64,000 nucleotides of DNA from contig NZ_UGIA01000001.1 of NCBI RefSeq assembly GCF_900461455.1, positions 496,001-560,000 on the forward strand. The letters run 5' to 3'. This stretch comes from Helicobacter acinonychis (GTDB lineage: Bacteria > Campylobacterota > Campylobacteria > Campylobacterales > Helicobacteraceae). Below, in pieces: positions 16,718 to 26,019 of the stretch; the first letter of the stretch is position 1; each line of letters begins with the position of its first letter. A model generated the notes under the pieces. It ran no database searches and was not told the origin of the DNA. It saw only the letters and a program-made list of their open reading frames with translations. Made by a program: the position numbers and the translations under genes.

Positions 16718-18639
16718 GCGTTAAGTAACCTTTTCGCTTGAGCGGTAATATTTTCAACGCTAAAGCCAAATTTTTCAAAGAGTTTATCGCCCTTTGCTGA
16801 ACTCCCAAAAGAATCCATGCAAATGATTTTATCCGCAAAACGATACCACTCTATCGCACGACTCGCTTCAATGACTAAGATTTTACCCTTAAAGAGTGCT
16901 TTAAGATAGCTTTCATCTTGCCCTATTAACAAATCAAAGCATGGCACACTGATGACTTGAGTGGGGATATTTTCTCGCTCTAAAACTTTAGCGCTCTCTA
17001 AAGCTAAAGAGACCTCACTCCCACTTGCAACTAGCGTGATAATGGGATCTTTAGAGTGGTGTTTAACATACGCCCCTTTTAAAACTTGCTCTTTAGAGAC
17101 TTCATCTAGAATGGGCAAATTCTGGCGCGATAAAATAAAAGCACTAGGGGCATTCAAGCTTAACGCCACTTGCATGCAAGCGGTATTTTCAAAAGCGTCG
17201 CTAGGCCTGAAAGCATAGAAATTAGGCAAAGCACGCAAATGGCTCAATTGCTCTATGGGTTGGTGTGTCGCCCCGTCTTCGCCCACACCAATGCTGTCAT
17301 GCGTAAAAATGAAAAGGGCTTTTAATCGCATTAAAGCACTCAAACGCATGCTTGGCATTAAATAATCGCTAAACACAAAAAAGGTCGCGCAAAAAGGCAA
17401 AAACAAGCCATACGCCGCTAAAGCGTTAGTGATAGCCCCCATGGCATGCTCTCTAATCCCAAAATGCAAGTTTTGCCCTAAAGGGAAATCGCTAGAATGT
17501 TTTAAATGCGTATTATTAGATGGGGCTAAATCCGCACTCCCCCCCAAAAAGCCTTCGCATTCTTTAGCGATAGCGTTTAAAATCATGCCATTACTCACTC
17601 TAGTGGCTAGAGATTCGCCTTTTTTAAAGGTAGGGTAATTGATGGTATTAAAGTCAAAATTCTTTAACGCATGGATTTTTTCTTTTATTTTAGGGTTTAA
17701 GGATTTTTCCCATAAGGCTTCTAAACTGATACCCCTAACTTTCACTTCTTCAAAATGCATTTTGTTTTTTGGGCTAATCACAAAGCTTTCATTAGGATTA
17801 ATGCGGGCGTTTTCTTTAGATTGTTTTAACACTTCTTTATTCAAAGGCGAACCATGCGTTTTTTCACTCCCTTCTAATCCAATAGCCCCCTTACCAATAA
17901 TCGTGTGAGCGATTAAAAGCGTGGGTTTGGTGGATTTTTTGGCTTTTTCTAAAGCGTCATTAATGGCTTGATAGTTATGTCCATCGCATTCTAGCACTTC
18001 CCAATTTTGCGCTAAAAAGCGTGTTTTAACCTGTTCACTAAAACTAATATTAATAGCACCTTCAATACTGATTTGATTGCTGTCATAAATCACAATGAGA
18101 TTATCAAGGCGAAAGTGTCCGGCTAAAGAAGCACTCTCATAACTAATGCCTTCTTGCAAATCCCCATCGCCACACAAACAATAGACTTTATGAGAGATCG
18201 TTTCTTTATCCAAAAGGTTTTGAGCGTATTGACTCGCCATGCTAAAGCCCACAGCGTTAGCAAAACCTTGCCCCAAGGGACCTGTCGTGATTTCAATGCC
18301 TTCGGTGTGGTGTAATTCGGGGTGTCCTGGGGTTTTAGAGTATAATTGCCTGAAATGCTTTAAATCTTCTAAAGTCAAATCAAAGCCCCACAAATGCAAC
18401 AAGCTATAAGCTAGTGCGCTCGCATGCCCTCCGCTAAAAACCAACCTGTCCCTATTGAGCCATTTAGGGTTAGTAGGGTTGAGATTGAGATGCAAGCTTA
18501 AAACCACCATCACATCAGCCAACCCCAAGCACACGCCCGGATGCCCACTATTGGCTTTATCTATCATGTCCGCACATAAAAAACGAAGCGTGTTAGCCAT
18601 GCTTTTTAATCGTTCTAAATCAGCGTTATCTAATTGCAT
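16714..18639 (-). CDS. tkt: Transketolase
   Basis: A 641-residue thiamine-diphosphate enzyme of the non-oxidative pentose phosphate pathway, exchanging two-carbon units between sugar phosphates. N-terminal features are GHPG and the ThDP motif CGDGDLQEGISYE...IVIYDSNQ. The pyrimidine domain has GIREHAMG, and a substrate-binding segment reads VGEDGATHQPIEQL. The open frame begins TTG-ATG; the ATG at 18639 is chosen, with GGA upstream. It precedes addB with a 4-base overlap. Confidence 0.96.
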   Translation of the reverse strand: MQLDNADLERLKSMANTLRFLCADMIDKANSGHPGVCLGLADVMVVLSLHLNLNPTNPKWLNRDRLVFSGGHASALAYSLLHLWGFDLTLEDLKHFRQLYSKTPGHPELHHTEGIEITTGPLGQGFANAVGFSMASQYAQNLLDKETISHKVYCLCGDGDLQEGISYESASLAGHFRLDNLIVIYDSNQISIEGAINISFSEQVKTRFLAQNWEVLECDGHNYQAINDALEKAKKSTKPTLLIAHTIIGKGAIGLEGSEKTHGSPLNKEVLKQSKENARINPNESFVISPKNKMHFEEVKVRGISLEALWEKSLNPKIKEKIHALKNFDFNTINYPTFKKGESLATRVSNGMILNAIAKECEGFLGGSADLAPSNNTHLKHSSDFPLGQNLHFGIREHAMGAITNALAAYGLFLPFCATFFVFSDYLMPSMRLSALMRLKALFIFTHDSIGVGEDGATHQPIEQLSHLRALPNFYAFRPSDAFENTACMQVALSLNAPSAFILSRQNLPILDEVSKEQVLKGAYVKHHSKDPIITLVASGSEVSLALESAKVLERENIPTQVISVPCFDLLIGQDESYLKALFKGKILVIEASRAIEWYRFADKIICMDSFGSSAKGDKLFEKFGFSVENITAQAKRLLNA

Positions 18640-18685
18640 CAAATTTTTCCATTTTTAAGGTTTTTAAAAACCATTTTAACACAAA

Positions 18686-19534
18686 TTATCTCAAAATCTC
18701 TTTGGCTATTGAGATGTCTTGCTGGATCTGATTTTTAAGCTCTTTTAAGGAATTAAAATGCATGTTGTCTCGTATTTTTTCAACCAAACGCAAAGCGAGT
18801 TCTTTGGGTGGGTTTTCTATGATCGTATCAAGGACATGGCATTCTATGGCGAAGTTTTGATCCGTGCTTAAACGATTCCCTATAAAACTCACGCTTCTTT
18901 GATAGGTTTGATCTTTTATTTTCACTAAACTTGCATACACCCCAAAGCTAGGGAGGATAAAATCTTTGGTTTTTAAATTTAAAGTGGGTGCTAATTCTTT
19001 ATGTCCCAAACCTTGCCCCTTAATGACTTCCCCACACACTTCATAAGGTCTGCCTAAAAGCTTGTTGGCTAAAGACAAATCGCCATGATCTAGGGCTAAT
19101 CTTATGGTTTTAGAATGCACGCTAATATTTTGGACTTTCACTTCAGGCACAATAATACTTTCTTTAAAATGCTCTTTTAAAAATAAAGCGTTATTTTGCC
19201 GCTGGTATCCAAATTTGAAATCATAGCCCACCACCAAGCGTTCTAAATTGGGGAATTTCTTTTTTAAAAGCTCTAAAAAATCTAGGGCGTTTAAGCGTGA
19301 AATCTCTTCTAAATACACAAAAAATAAAGGCATATTCACGAGTTTAGCACGGTATTTTAGGGGGGTTAAATAGCCTTTAGTGTAATGTTCTTTTTCTATG
19401 ACTAAAAGCGCTTTAGGATCTTTTAATTCTTTAAAAAGAGCCTGATGGCCTAAATGCAAGCCATCAAATTTGCCGATCGCTAAGCTTTTAATTTTAGGCT
19501 CGCTTGAAATGGATAAAAAATTCAACATTCCCAT
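18686..19534 (-). CDS. ribF: Bifunctional riboflavin kinase / FAD synthetase
   Basis: About 282 residues. The N-terminal nucleotidyl-transferase domain carries the HxGH-type motif GKFDGLHLGHQ near 22-32 (FAD synthetase). The C-terminal flavokinase domain has the motif APTLNLKTKDFILPSFGVYAS in a near-consensus form (consensus PTxN). The first ATG has AAAGGG four bases upstream; a second ATG two codons later is also possible. It overlaps the 3' end of tlyA by 41 bases, which implies coupled translation. Confidence 0.93.
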   Translation of the reverse strand: MGMLNFLSISSEPKIKSLAIGKFDGLHLGHQALFKELKDPKALLVIEKEHYTKGYLTPLKYRAKLVNMPLFFVYLEEISRLNALDFLELLKKKFPNLERLVVGYDFKFGYQRQNNALFLKEHFKESIIVPEVKVQNISVHSKTIRLALDHGDLSLANKLLGRPYEVCGEVIKGQGLGHKELAPTLNLKTKDFILPSFGVYASLVKIKDQTYQRSVSFIGNRLSTDQNFAIECHVLDTIIENPPKELALRLVEKIRDNMHFNSLKELKNQIQQDISIAKEILR

Positions 19535-20201
19535 TTTTCCCTTTCACTAAACTTTCTTGGATCTTTAAGATTTGAAAATCCTTTGTTTTTAAATGGTTTT
19601 TAAAGTTTTCTAAAGCGTTTAAAATCGCTTCTTTATCCACCACCACCCCCTTTTTATTGCGTTTTATCTTCCTGCCCACTTCAAATTGCGGTTTGAAAAG
19701 CACCAAAAATTCATGACTTAAAGGCAAAATCGCTTCTAAAATACAATATAAGGAAATAAAGCTCACATCGCAAAGCACTAAATCTATTTTTTCTGTCGTT
19801 TTAAATGCTCTAATATCGCATTCTTCATAACATTCTACGCGTTTGTCTTTTTTCAAATTCTCATCTAATTGCATTTTCCCCACATCCACGCAAAGCACCT
19901 TTTTAGCCCCTTTTAAAAGAGCCATTTCGCTAAAACCCCCCTTGCTCGCTCCCACATCTAAAACAACCTTTTCTTTAAAATCTATCAAGTAGTTTTCTAA
20001 AAAAGCCCCTAATTTTTCCCCAGCCCTGCTAATGAATAAGTTTGTAGCAACTAATTCAATTTTATCATTCTCTTTAACCATAAAAGAGGGTTTAGAGATC
20101 ACTATTTTATTAACTAAAACCTGGTTTTTTAAAATCAGCACTTTCGCTTTTTCTCTGCTACTCACTAAATGCTGATCAAATAAGGCGTAATCTAGGCGCA
20201 T
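19494..20201 (-). CDS. tlyA: TlyA family S4-domain 2'-O-methyltransferase / hemolysin-like protein
   Basis: A 235-residue protein. The N-terminal S4 RNA-binding domain (about 1-60, MRLDYALFDQHLVSSREKA) is followed by an FtsJ-like methyltransferase domain with the SAM motif VLDVGASKGGFSE near 78 and DVSFISLY. Homologues methylate 16S and 23S rRNA and are linked to capreomycin sensitivity; the Helicobacter protein has also been described as a hemolysin. Its ATG shares one base with the stop of the upstream lipoprotein gene (TAATG). Confidence 0.9.
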   Translation of the reverse strand: MRLDYALFDQHLVSSREKAKVLILKNQVLVNKIVISKPSFMVKENDKIELVATNLFISRAGEKLGAFLENYLIDFKEKVVLDVGASKGGFSEMALLKGAKKVLCVDVGKMQLDENLKKDKRVECYEECDIRAFKTTEKIDLVLCDVSFISLYCILEAILPLSHEFLVLFKPQFEVGRKIKRNKKGVVVDKEAILNALENFKNHLKTKDFQILKIQESLVKGKNGNVEFFIHFKRA

Positions 20202-20710
20202 TAAAATTGAGGTAAGGGGACTTGATAAGCGAAATTAAAAATAATCGTGCCTAAACTATAAGCGTCAAGCTGCAATTTAGCTTCTTGCACCGCTAAATAA
20301 TCTAATTTGTCAAAAGCGAGTAAAAAGGCTCGGCTCCACTTGTTCGTGGTTTCTAAAATGCCATCAAATTCATCTCTTGTGATTTCTCGCACCCATAAAG
20401 GTTCTGATCCTGTAGGTTTTGTGCCAAAAAGCTCATAAGAGATATAGCCATCATCTATCCAGTCGTTATTTTGTGTAAAAATCTCCACTAAAAAATACTC
20501 ATGGTTATAATGAGCACCGCTATCCACATCGTTTAAATGCGTGGCGATAGCCGTGATGATAGGGACATTATTTTGAGTGATTTCGCCTTTCCTACTGGCT
20601 TGGATCTTTTTTTCTAAAATGAGATCCGGCGTGTAAGTGTTTTCATTAAAATTGCTCACACACCCCAAACAAAAAAATAAAAATACTAGAAGTATTGAGA
20701 GATTTTTCAA
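20201..20710 (-). CDS. Conserved Helicobacter lipoprotein, function unknown
   Basis: About 169 residues with a lipoprotein signal ending FCLGC, so lipid is attached at the Cys near residue 17. The mature part has no motif I recognise (it contains FGTKPTGSEPLWVREITRDEFDG) and ends in aromatic/Pro-rich FAYQVPLPQF. AAGGA lies directly against an upstream ATG but 6 bases before a TTG two codons later, so the TTG (20710) is the likelier start. It is the first gene of the minus-strand run towards tlyA. Confidence 0.7.
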   Translation of the reverse strand: MKNLSILLVFLFFCLGCVSNFNENTYTPDLILEKKIQASRKGEITQNNVPIITAIATHLNDVDSGAHYNHEYFLVEIFTQNNDWIDDGYISYELFGTKPTGSEPLWVREITRDEFDGILETTNKWSRAFLLAFDKLDYLAVQEAKLQLDAYSLGTIIFNFAYQVPLPQF

Positions 20711-20782
20711 GCCCATTCCTTGCTAAAACCCATGCCATTTTTAGCTAAAATAAAAGCCATATTATAACCAAAAGGGGGTTTT

Positions 20783-21709
20783 ATGCCAAAACAATGCCGA
20801 CACTTGCTCCAAACTAGCGATTTGAGCATGGATGAAATCAAGCTTTTATTAAAAAAAGCGAGCGTTTATGCGAACGATTTTAACGCGGTTTCTTTAGAGG
20901 TAAAAGAAAAAATACATAATAAAATCATCGTGGCTTTATTTTTTGAAAATTCCACTAGAACGGTGTCTAGCTTTGAAATCGCAAGCTTGAGGTTGGGGGC
21001 AAAAATGGTGAAATTAAACATGCAAACAAGCTCCACTTCAAAGGGTGAAACTTTAATAGACACTTTTAAAAATATCCATGCTATGCAACCTGATGCTATT
21101 ATTATGCGCCATGCCTTTTCAAGCGCACCTTTTAAATTGGTAGAATTTTCACAATGCCCCTTAATCAATGCAGGGAGTGGTACAAGCGCTCATCCTACCC
21201 AAGCGTTATTGGATTTACTCACTCTTTATCAACATTTTGGTAGTTTAGAAAATTTGAAAGGGAAAAAAATCGCTTTCATAGGCGATGTGAAAAATTCAAG
21301 AGTGGCTAATAGCAATATCAAATTGCTCCAAAGACTAGGGCTTGAGATAATGCTATGCGCTCCAAGCTCCATGCTCCCTAGCACTCCTTTAATAAAAACG
21401 ACGCACCACATTGGAGAAGCGATAGAGTTTGCAGATATCTTAATGAGCTTGAGAACCCAAACCGAACGCCACAATACGCCTATTTTTGCGAGCTTGAAAG
21501 ATTATGCTAACGCCTATTGTATCACTCAAAAACGCTTATATGATCACGCTAAAAATAAAGAAGTGGTTATCCTGCATCCAGGTCCGGTGCATAGGGATAT
21601 TGATATAGAAAGCACTATGTTAGAAGATAGGCGATCTAAAGTCTTAGAGCAAGTCAAAAATGGCGTGGCAATGCGCATGGCGGTGTTGGAGTTTTTATTG
21701 GTAGATTAA
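20783..21709 (+). CDS. pyrB: Aspartate carbamoyltransferase catalytic chain
   Basis: A 308-residue enzyme joining carbamoyl phosphate and aspartate, the committed step of pyrimidine synthesis. The carbamoyl-phosphate loop [13 protein letters not shown] is intact (S57-T58-R59-T60). The [11 protein letters not shown] and [11 protein letters not shown] segments are also present. No regulatory chain gene is nearby. GGGGG lies four bases before the ATG, and a TATTATAA-like -10 precedes it. Confidence 0.96.
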   Translation: MPKQCRHLLQTSDLSMDEIKLLLKKASVYANDFNAVSLEVKEKIHNKIIVALFFENSTRTVSSFEIASLRLGAKMVKLNMQTSSTSKGETLIDTFKNIHAMQPDAIIMRHAFSSAPFKLVEFSQCPLINAGSGTSAHPTQALLDLLTLYQHFGSLENLKGKKIAFIGDVKNSRVANSNIKLLQRLGLEIMLCAPSSMLPSTPLIKTTHHIGEAIEFADILMSLRTQTERHNTPIFASLKDYANAYCITQKRLYDHAKNKEVVILHPGPVHRDIDIESTMLEDRRSKVLEQVKNGVAMRMAVLEFLLVD

Positions 21710-21795
21710 GTAACAACAAACCTAAAAACTTCAATTTTGACTCTATTTTTACATAAGTGTGAATGCTAAATTTTTTATAGTTTTAGATTTAATTT

Positions 21796-22017
21796 TATAG
21801 TAAAACTCATTCTCTTAAGGGGATAGGTAGATATTTTGCGATAATGCCCCCCTTAACCCCTTAAGAAACCCCCTAACCCAAGAAGACCGCTTTAAGGAGT
21901 TATCGCTTGCTTTAGGCAAGCTCTTTAAGGTTATTTTATTTATTTAAAAAATGTTAAAAGCATTTTTTAAATAAAATACAAGAGAGCTTGTGTGTTAAGA
22001 AAATGAGTTTTGTTATA
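21796..22017. repeat. 222-bp element with 23-bp terminal inverted repeats (MITE-like, or a structured RNA)
   Basis: The terminal arms 21796-21818 and 21995-22017 are inverted repeats matching at 20 of 23 positions (core AAAACTCATT.TCTTAA); two of the three mismatches would be G-U pairs in RNA. Inside are a C-rich tract (CCCCCCTTAACCCC), a 6-bp hairpin GCTTGC/GCAAGC (21905-21921) and a hairpin AAAAAATG/CATTTTTT (21946-21968). It shares most of its interior with 31485-31641 in the opposite orientation. It has no coding capacity. It fills most of the 509-base gap between pyrB and hofB. The rest of that gap (22018-22218) holds AT-rich DNA, -10-like TAGAAT sites and the hofB ribosome site AAGGA. 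Confidence 0.75.
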
Positions 22018-22218
22018 AAACGGCACAAAAATCCCACTTTGATTAAATTTTGATTTAATTTCTCTCACTTTTATGGTAAAACTAAAAGATTTTTGTTATC
22101 GTTCTAGAATAATTGAATTATTAAAAGTGAAAAATAACTTAAGCGTTCTTTGTCTTTTGGATCAGTTAAAAATCATATAGTCTTAAAAATATTGTTGAGT
22201 ATTGAAAAGGAATGAAAG

Positions 22219-23659
22219 ATGAAAAATAGCACGCCTTTAAAGAAGAGGGTTTTTTGTGGAGTGTTCGTTTTAAGCGCTTCTTTGCAAGCGTTTAGTTATA
22301 AAATTGATGTTCTAGCGGAGTCGTTTTCTAAAGTTGGTTTTAATAACAATAAGATTGATATTGTTAGGGGGATCTATCCTACAGAGACTTTTGTGACCGC
22401 TGTGGGGCAGGGCAATATCTATGCGGATTTTTTATCCAAAGGGCTTAAAAATCAAGGGCATACTTTAGAGGGGAAAGTCGGTGGCACGGTGGGTGGGGTC
22501 GCTTATGATAGCACGAAGTTCAATCAAGGCGGTTCAGTCATTTATAACTATATCGGTTATTGGGATGGTTATTTGGGGGGCAGAACAGCCTTAATTGATG
22601 GCACTAGTATTCATGAGTGCACACTCGGACCTGATGGCAAGATGATTGACTCCATAGCGTGTGGGAACGCTAAAGCCAATAAAATACGCCGTAATTACTT
22701 GATGAATAACGCTTTTTTGGAATACCGCTATAAAGATATTTTTGTGGCTAAAGGGGGGCGTTACCAATCTAGCGCTCCTTATATGAGTGCTTATACGCAA
22801 GGTTTTGAAATCAGCACTAAAGTTAAAGATAAAAATGAAGGCAACCATAAATTATGGTGGTTTAGCTCATGGGGTAGGGCGTTTGCTTATGGGCAATGGA
22901 TTTATGATTTCTATTCTCCAAGAACCGTAACTAAAAATGGGCGCACTTTAAATTATGGTATCCATTTAGTGAATTACACTTACGAAAGCAAAGGGATCAG
23001 GGATCAGTGTTAGCCCTTTTTTCCAATTTTCCCCTGGGACTTATTATAGCCCTGGAGTGGTTGTAGGCTATGATAGTAACCCTAACTTCAATGGCGTGGG
23101 CTTTAGATCAGAAACCAAAGCTTATGTTTTACTCCCTGTCCATGACCCCCTTAAAAGGGATACTTATCGTTACGCTGTTAAAGCAGGCACCGCAGGGCAA
23201 ACTTTGCTTATCAGGCAACGATTTGATTTCAATGAGTTTAATTTTGGGGGAGCGTTTTATAAAGTGTGGAAAAACGCAAACGCTTACATAGGCACGACAG
23301 GAAACCCTTTAGGCATTGATTTTTGGACCAATAGCGTTTATGATATAGGGCAATCCTTAAGCCATGTGGTAACTGCGGATGCAATCTCTGGCTGGATTTT
23401 TGGTGGGGGCGTGCATAAAAAATGGCTATATGGGACTTTATGGCGTTGGACTAGTAGCACCATCGCTAATGAAGCGAGTGCAGCTCTTAATGTGGGCTAT
23501 AAGATCAGTAAGCATTTGACAGCGAGCGTGAAAGTAGAATATTTGGGCGTGATGACGCATGCAGGCTTTACAGTGGGGAGCTATTTGCCCACACCTGGCT
23601 CAAAAGCACTTTATTCTGACAGAAGCCATTTGATGACAACCCTTAGCGCTACTTTCTAA
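22219..23659 (+). pseudogene. hofB: hofB, Hof-family outer membrane protein, broken by a 7-bp tandem duplication
   Basis: The first part encodes a signal peptide and about 260 residues (to ...SKGIRDQC, stop at 23011-23013). The second part continues in another frame from ISVSPFFQFSPGTYYSPG to a C-terminal Phe (MTTLSATF). At the break GGGATCA occurs twice in tandem (22993-22999, 23000-23006). Removing one copy joins the frames perfectly and gives a 477-residue Hof-length barrel protein with its terminal Phe. The start has AAGGA 7 bases upstream. Apart from this lesion the gene looks intact, so the inactivation is recent or reversible. Confidence 0.92.
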
Positions 23660-23712
23660 TAAATAGCTTTAAGCTGTTTATTAAAGCGTTAAAAATCCCC
23701 TAATAAAAACAC

Positions 23713-23718
23713 TATAAT
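23713..23718 (+). promoter_or_regulatory. -10 box of msbA
   Basis: TATAAT, 31 bases upstream of the TTG start. It puts the transcription start just before the ribosome site and supports the TTG as the true start. Confidence 0.6.
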
Positions 23719-23749
23719 ACAAGTTTAATCAAATTCAAAGGTTAAACAT

Positions 23750-25405
23750 TTGAAACTCTTTTTCAGGCGTTATTCTAAATATCTTAAAGAACATTATAAA
23801 AGTTTTATAGTGGTTTTATTTTCTTCTTTAGTGGTCGCTTTAAGCACGGCCTGGGGGACTTATTTGGTCAAGCCTACTCTAGATGAAATTTTTATCAGTA
23901 AAGACACTCATATGCTAAAAATTTTACCTTTTTTAGTGATTTTAGCGTATTTGGGTAAGAGTGGGGGTATGTATCTTGGCACTTATTTCACCAACTTTAT
24001 TGGGCTTGATATTATTAAAAAATTACGCAATGCTATGCTAGAAATTCTTCTCAAAATGGAAATGGATTTTTTCAACAGGACTAAAAAGGGCGAATTGATC
24101 GCAAGGATCACCAATGATATAGGTTTGATTAGAGCCAGTTTGTCCAATTACCTTTCAGAGGGCATAAGAGAAGGGCTAACGATTATTGGATTAGTGGGGG
24201 TGGTGATTTATCAAAGCCCTAAATTGGCGTTAGTGGGGCTAGTGATCATGCCGCTAGCGGCTATTCCTATTGGTAAAATCATTCGTAAGGTTAAAAAACT
24301 CGCCAAATCCCACCAAGAGAGTAACGCCAAAATCACCGCCCGTTTGGGTGAAGTTTTTAACAATGTGGAAGCGATTAAAATCTCTAATGGCGAAAAATTA
24401 GAGCATAAGGCTTTTGTGAAAGAAAATGAAGCGTTTTTTAAAATCGGTATCAAAAATATCGCTGTAGCTGAAATTTCTTCGCCTTTAATGGAGTTTTTAG
24501 GATCGATTGCGATAGCGTTAGTGATTTATTTAGGGGGGAATGAAGTGATAAAGGGGAATATTAGCGTGGGGGCGTTTTTTTCTTTCATCACAGCCCTTTT
24601 TATGCTCTATACACCGATTAAACGCCTAACTAGGATCGTTTCTAATTTTCAAGAAGCTTTAGTCGCTAGCGATAGGATCCATGAAATTTTAGAAAGAAAG
24701 CCGGCTATTATTGATGGGGCATTAACGCTTGATAACGCCATACACACCATAGAATTTAAAAAGGTATGGCTCGCTTATGTGCCAAATAGCCAAGAGCGTT
24801 ATGTCTTAAGCGATATTAGTTTGAAATTCCAACAAAATGAAATCATCGCTTTAAAAGGCGAAAGCGGGAGCGGTAAAAGCTCATTGGTGAATCTAATCTT
24901 ACGCCTTTATGAGCCAAGCAAGGGCGAGATTTTCATCAATGATCAAAAAATAGAGAATATCACTCAAAAATCCTTGAGAGAAAAGATTAGCGTTGTCACT
25001 CAAAGGGTGTTTATTTTTAATGGGAGCGTGGCTGAAAATGTAGCGTATGGTTTAGAAATTGATGAAATAAAGATCAAAGAATGTTTGAAAAAAGCTCAAG
25101 CCTTAGATTTTGTGGAAAAAATGCCCAATGGTATAGAGAGCGTTTTAGATGAATTTGGTGCTAATCTTAGTGGTGGGCAACGCCAAAGGATCGCTATTGC
25201 AAGAGCCTTGTATAAAGATGTGCAAGTTTTAATCTTTGATGAAGCCACTTCTGCTTTGGATAGCGTCACAGAAGAAAATATTAAACAAAGCATTTTAGAG
25301 TTGAAAGAAAACCGCTTGATCATTCTTATCTCGCACAACCCAAGCACGCTTAAATTAGCCACTAAACATGTGAAATTAGAGCATGGGCGTTTGATAGAAT
25401 GCTAA
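23750..25405 (+). CDS. msbA: Lipid A/phospholipid-type ABC exporter (MsbA-like)
   Basis: A 551-residue half-transporter. The N-terminal six-helix domain (about 1-300) contains ARITNDIGLIRASLS. The ATPase domain has Walker A GESGSGKSS (near 374), signature LSGGQRQRIAIARAL, Walker B VLIFDEATSALD and the H-loop ISHNPS. It flips lipid A-core across the inner membrane or exports similar amphipathic substrates. The start is TTG with AAAGG 8 bases upstream, just below a TATAAT. It overlaps the following lipoprotein gene by 7 bases. Confidence 0.88.
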   Translation: MKLFFRRYSKYLKEHYKSFIVVLFSSLVVALSTAWGTYLVKPTLDEIFISKDTHMLKILPFLVILAYLGKSGGMYLGTYFTNFIGLDIIKKLRNAMLEILLKMEMDFFNRTKKGELIARITNDIGLIRASLSNYLSEGIREGLTIIGLVGVVIYQSPKLALVGLVIMPLAAIPIGKIIRKVKKLAKSHQESNAKITARLGEVFNNVEAIKISNGEKLEHKAFVKENEAFFKIGIKNIAVAEISSPLMEFLGSIAIALVIYLGGNEVIKGNISVGAFFSFITALFMLYTPIKRLTRIVSNFQEALVASDRIHEILERKPAIIDGALTLDNAIHTIEFKKVWLAYVPNSQERYVLSDISLKFQQNEIIALKGESGSGKSSLVNLILRLYEPSKGEIFINDQKIENITQKSLREKISVVTQRVFIFNGSVAENVAYGLEIDEIKIKECLKKAQALDFVEKMPNGIESVLDEFGANLSGGQRQRIAIARALYKDVQVLIFDEATSALDSVTEENIKQSILELKENRLIILISHNPSTLKLATKHVKLEHGRLIEC

Positions 25406-26016
25406 GAATTTTAGGCGTTGTTTTTATCTTTCTAGGGTGTCAAATCTTTAATACTGCAACGCTCCATTTAAAATATAAAGATGCTCCTAAAAATAGTGTC
25501 TTAAAAACCGCATTCACTTTAAACCCCCCTAAAATCTTTTTTAACGCCCATTTTGTGCCTCCCTTTTATCAAAAAGAATTTAAAAAAGCAATCATTCAGC
25601 AAATTGCTTATTTTTTAAAAGATAAAAAGGGTTTCGCTCTCAATGTTTCAGGCAATATTTTCATTTCTTTTGAAGAGGGTTATAAGGATTTTAAAGCGAC
25701 TAAAGAAAGGCTTAAAAAAACTATAGAGCCTAACGCTAACCCTAAAGATGTCATGCGTTTTTTAAACCTTCAAGCGAGCTTGATTTTAGAGTGTGTTTCA
25801 CAAACCACTTGCCCATTTGACATCCTTTTAATCCCCACCACTCTCAGCGTGCCTATTTATTATGCTAATCGTTTAGGCGATAACCCCTCTCTTTTTTCCC
25901 AAGAAGACAAACCCTATCATAACGCCTTAATCAAAGCCCTTAATAAGGCTTACTACTCTCTTATGCAAAATTTAGAAGAGCGTTTGAACGCCACAGAAAA
26001 TGCAACATGGCTTTAA
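25399..26016 (+). CDS. Putative lipoprotein, function unknown
   Basis: A 205-residue protein with a short hydrophobic leader and lipobox FLGC (Cys near 14). The mature part is basic and soluble-looking (e.g. FFNAHFVPPFYQKEFKKAIIQQ) and contains one cysteine pair (ECVSQTTC). It overlaps the end of msbA by 7 bases, so the two are co-transcribed and translationally coupled; a role in envelope or LPS biology is plausible but unproven. I recognise no domain. Confidence 0.65.
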   Translation: MLRILGVVFIFLGCQIFNTATLHLKYKDAPKNSVLKTAFTLNPPKIFFNAHFVPPFYQKEFKKAIIQQIAYFLKDKKGFALNVSGNIFISFEEGYKDFKATKERLKKTIEPNANPKDVMRFLNLQASLILECVSQTTCPFDILLIPTTLSVPIYYANRLGDNPSLFSQEDKPYHNALIKALNKAYYSLMQNLEERLNATENATWL

Positions 26017-26019
26017 AGC

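Noticed and set aside
21905-21990. Possible type I toxin peptide in the 21.8-kb repeat
   Set aside because: I looked for an AapA-like small ORF, but the only ATG gives a 7-residue peptide (MLKAFFK). The second copy reads a different, longer peptide, so no coding frame is conserved.
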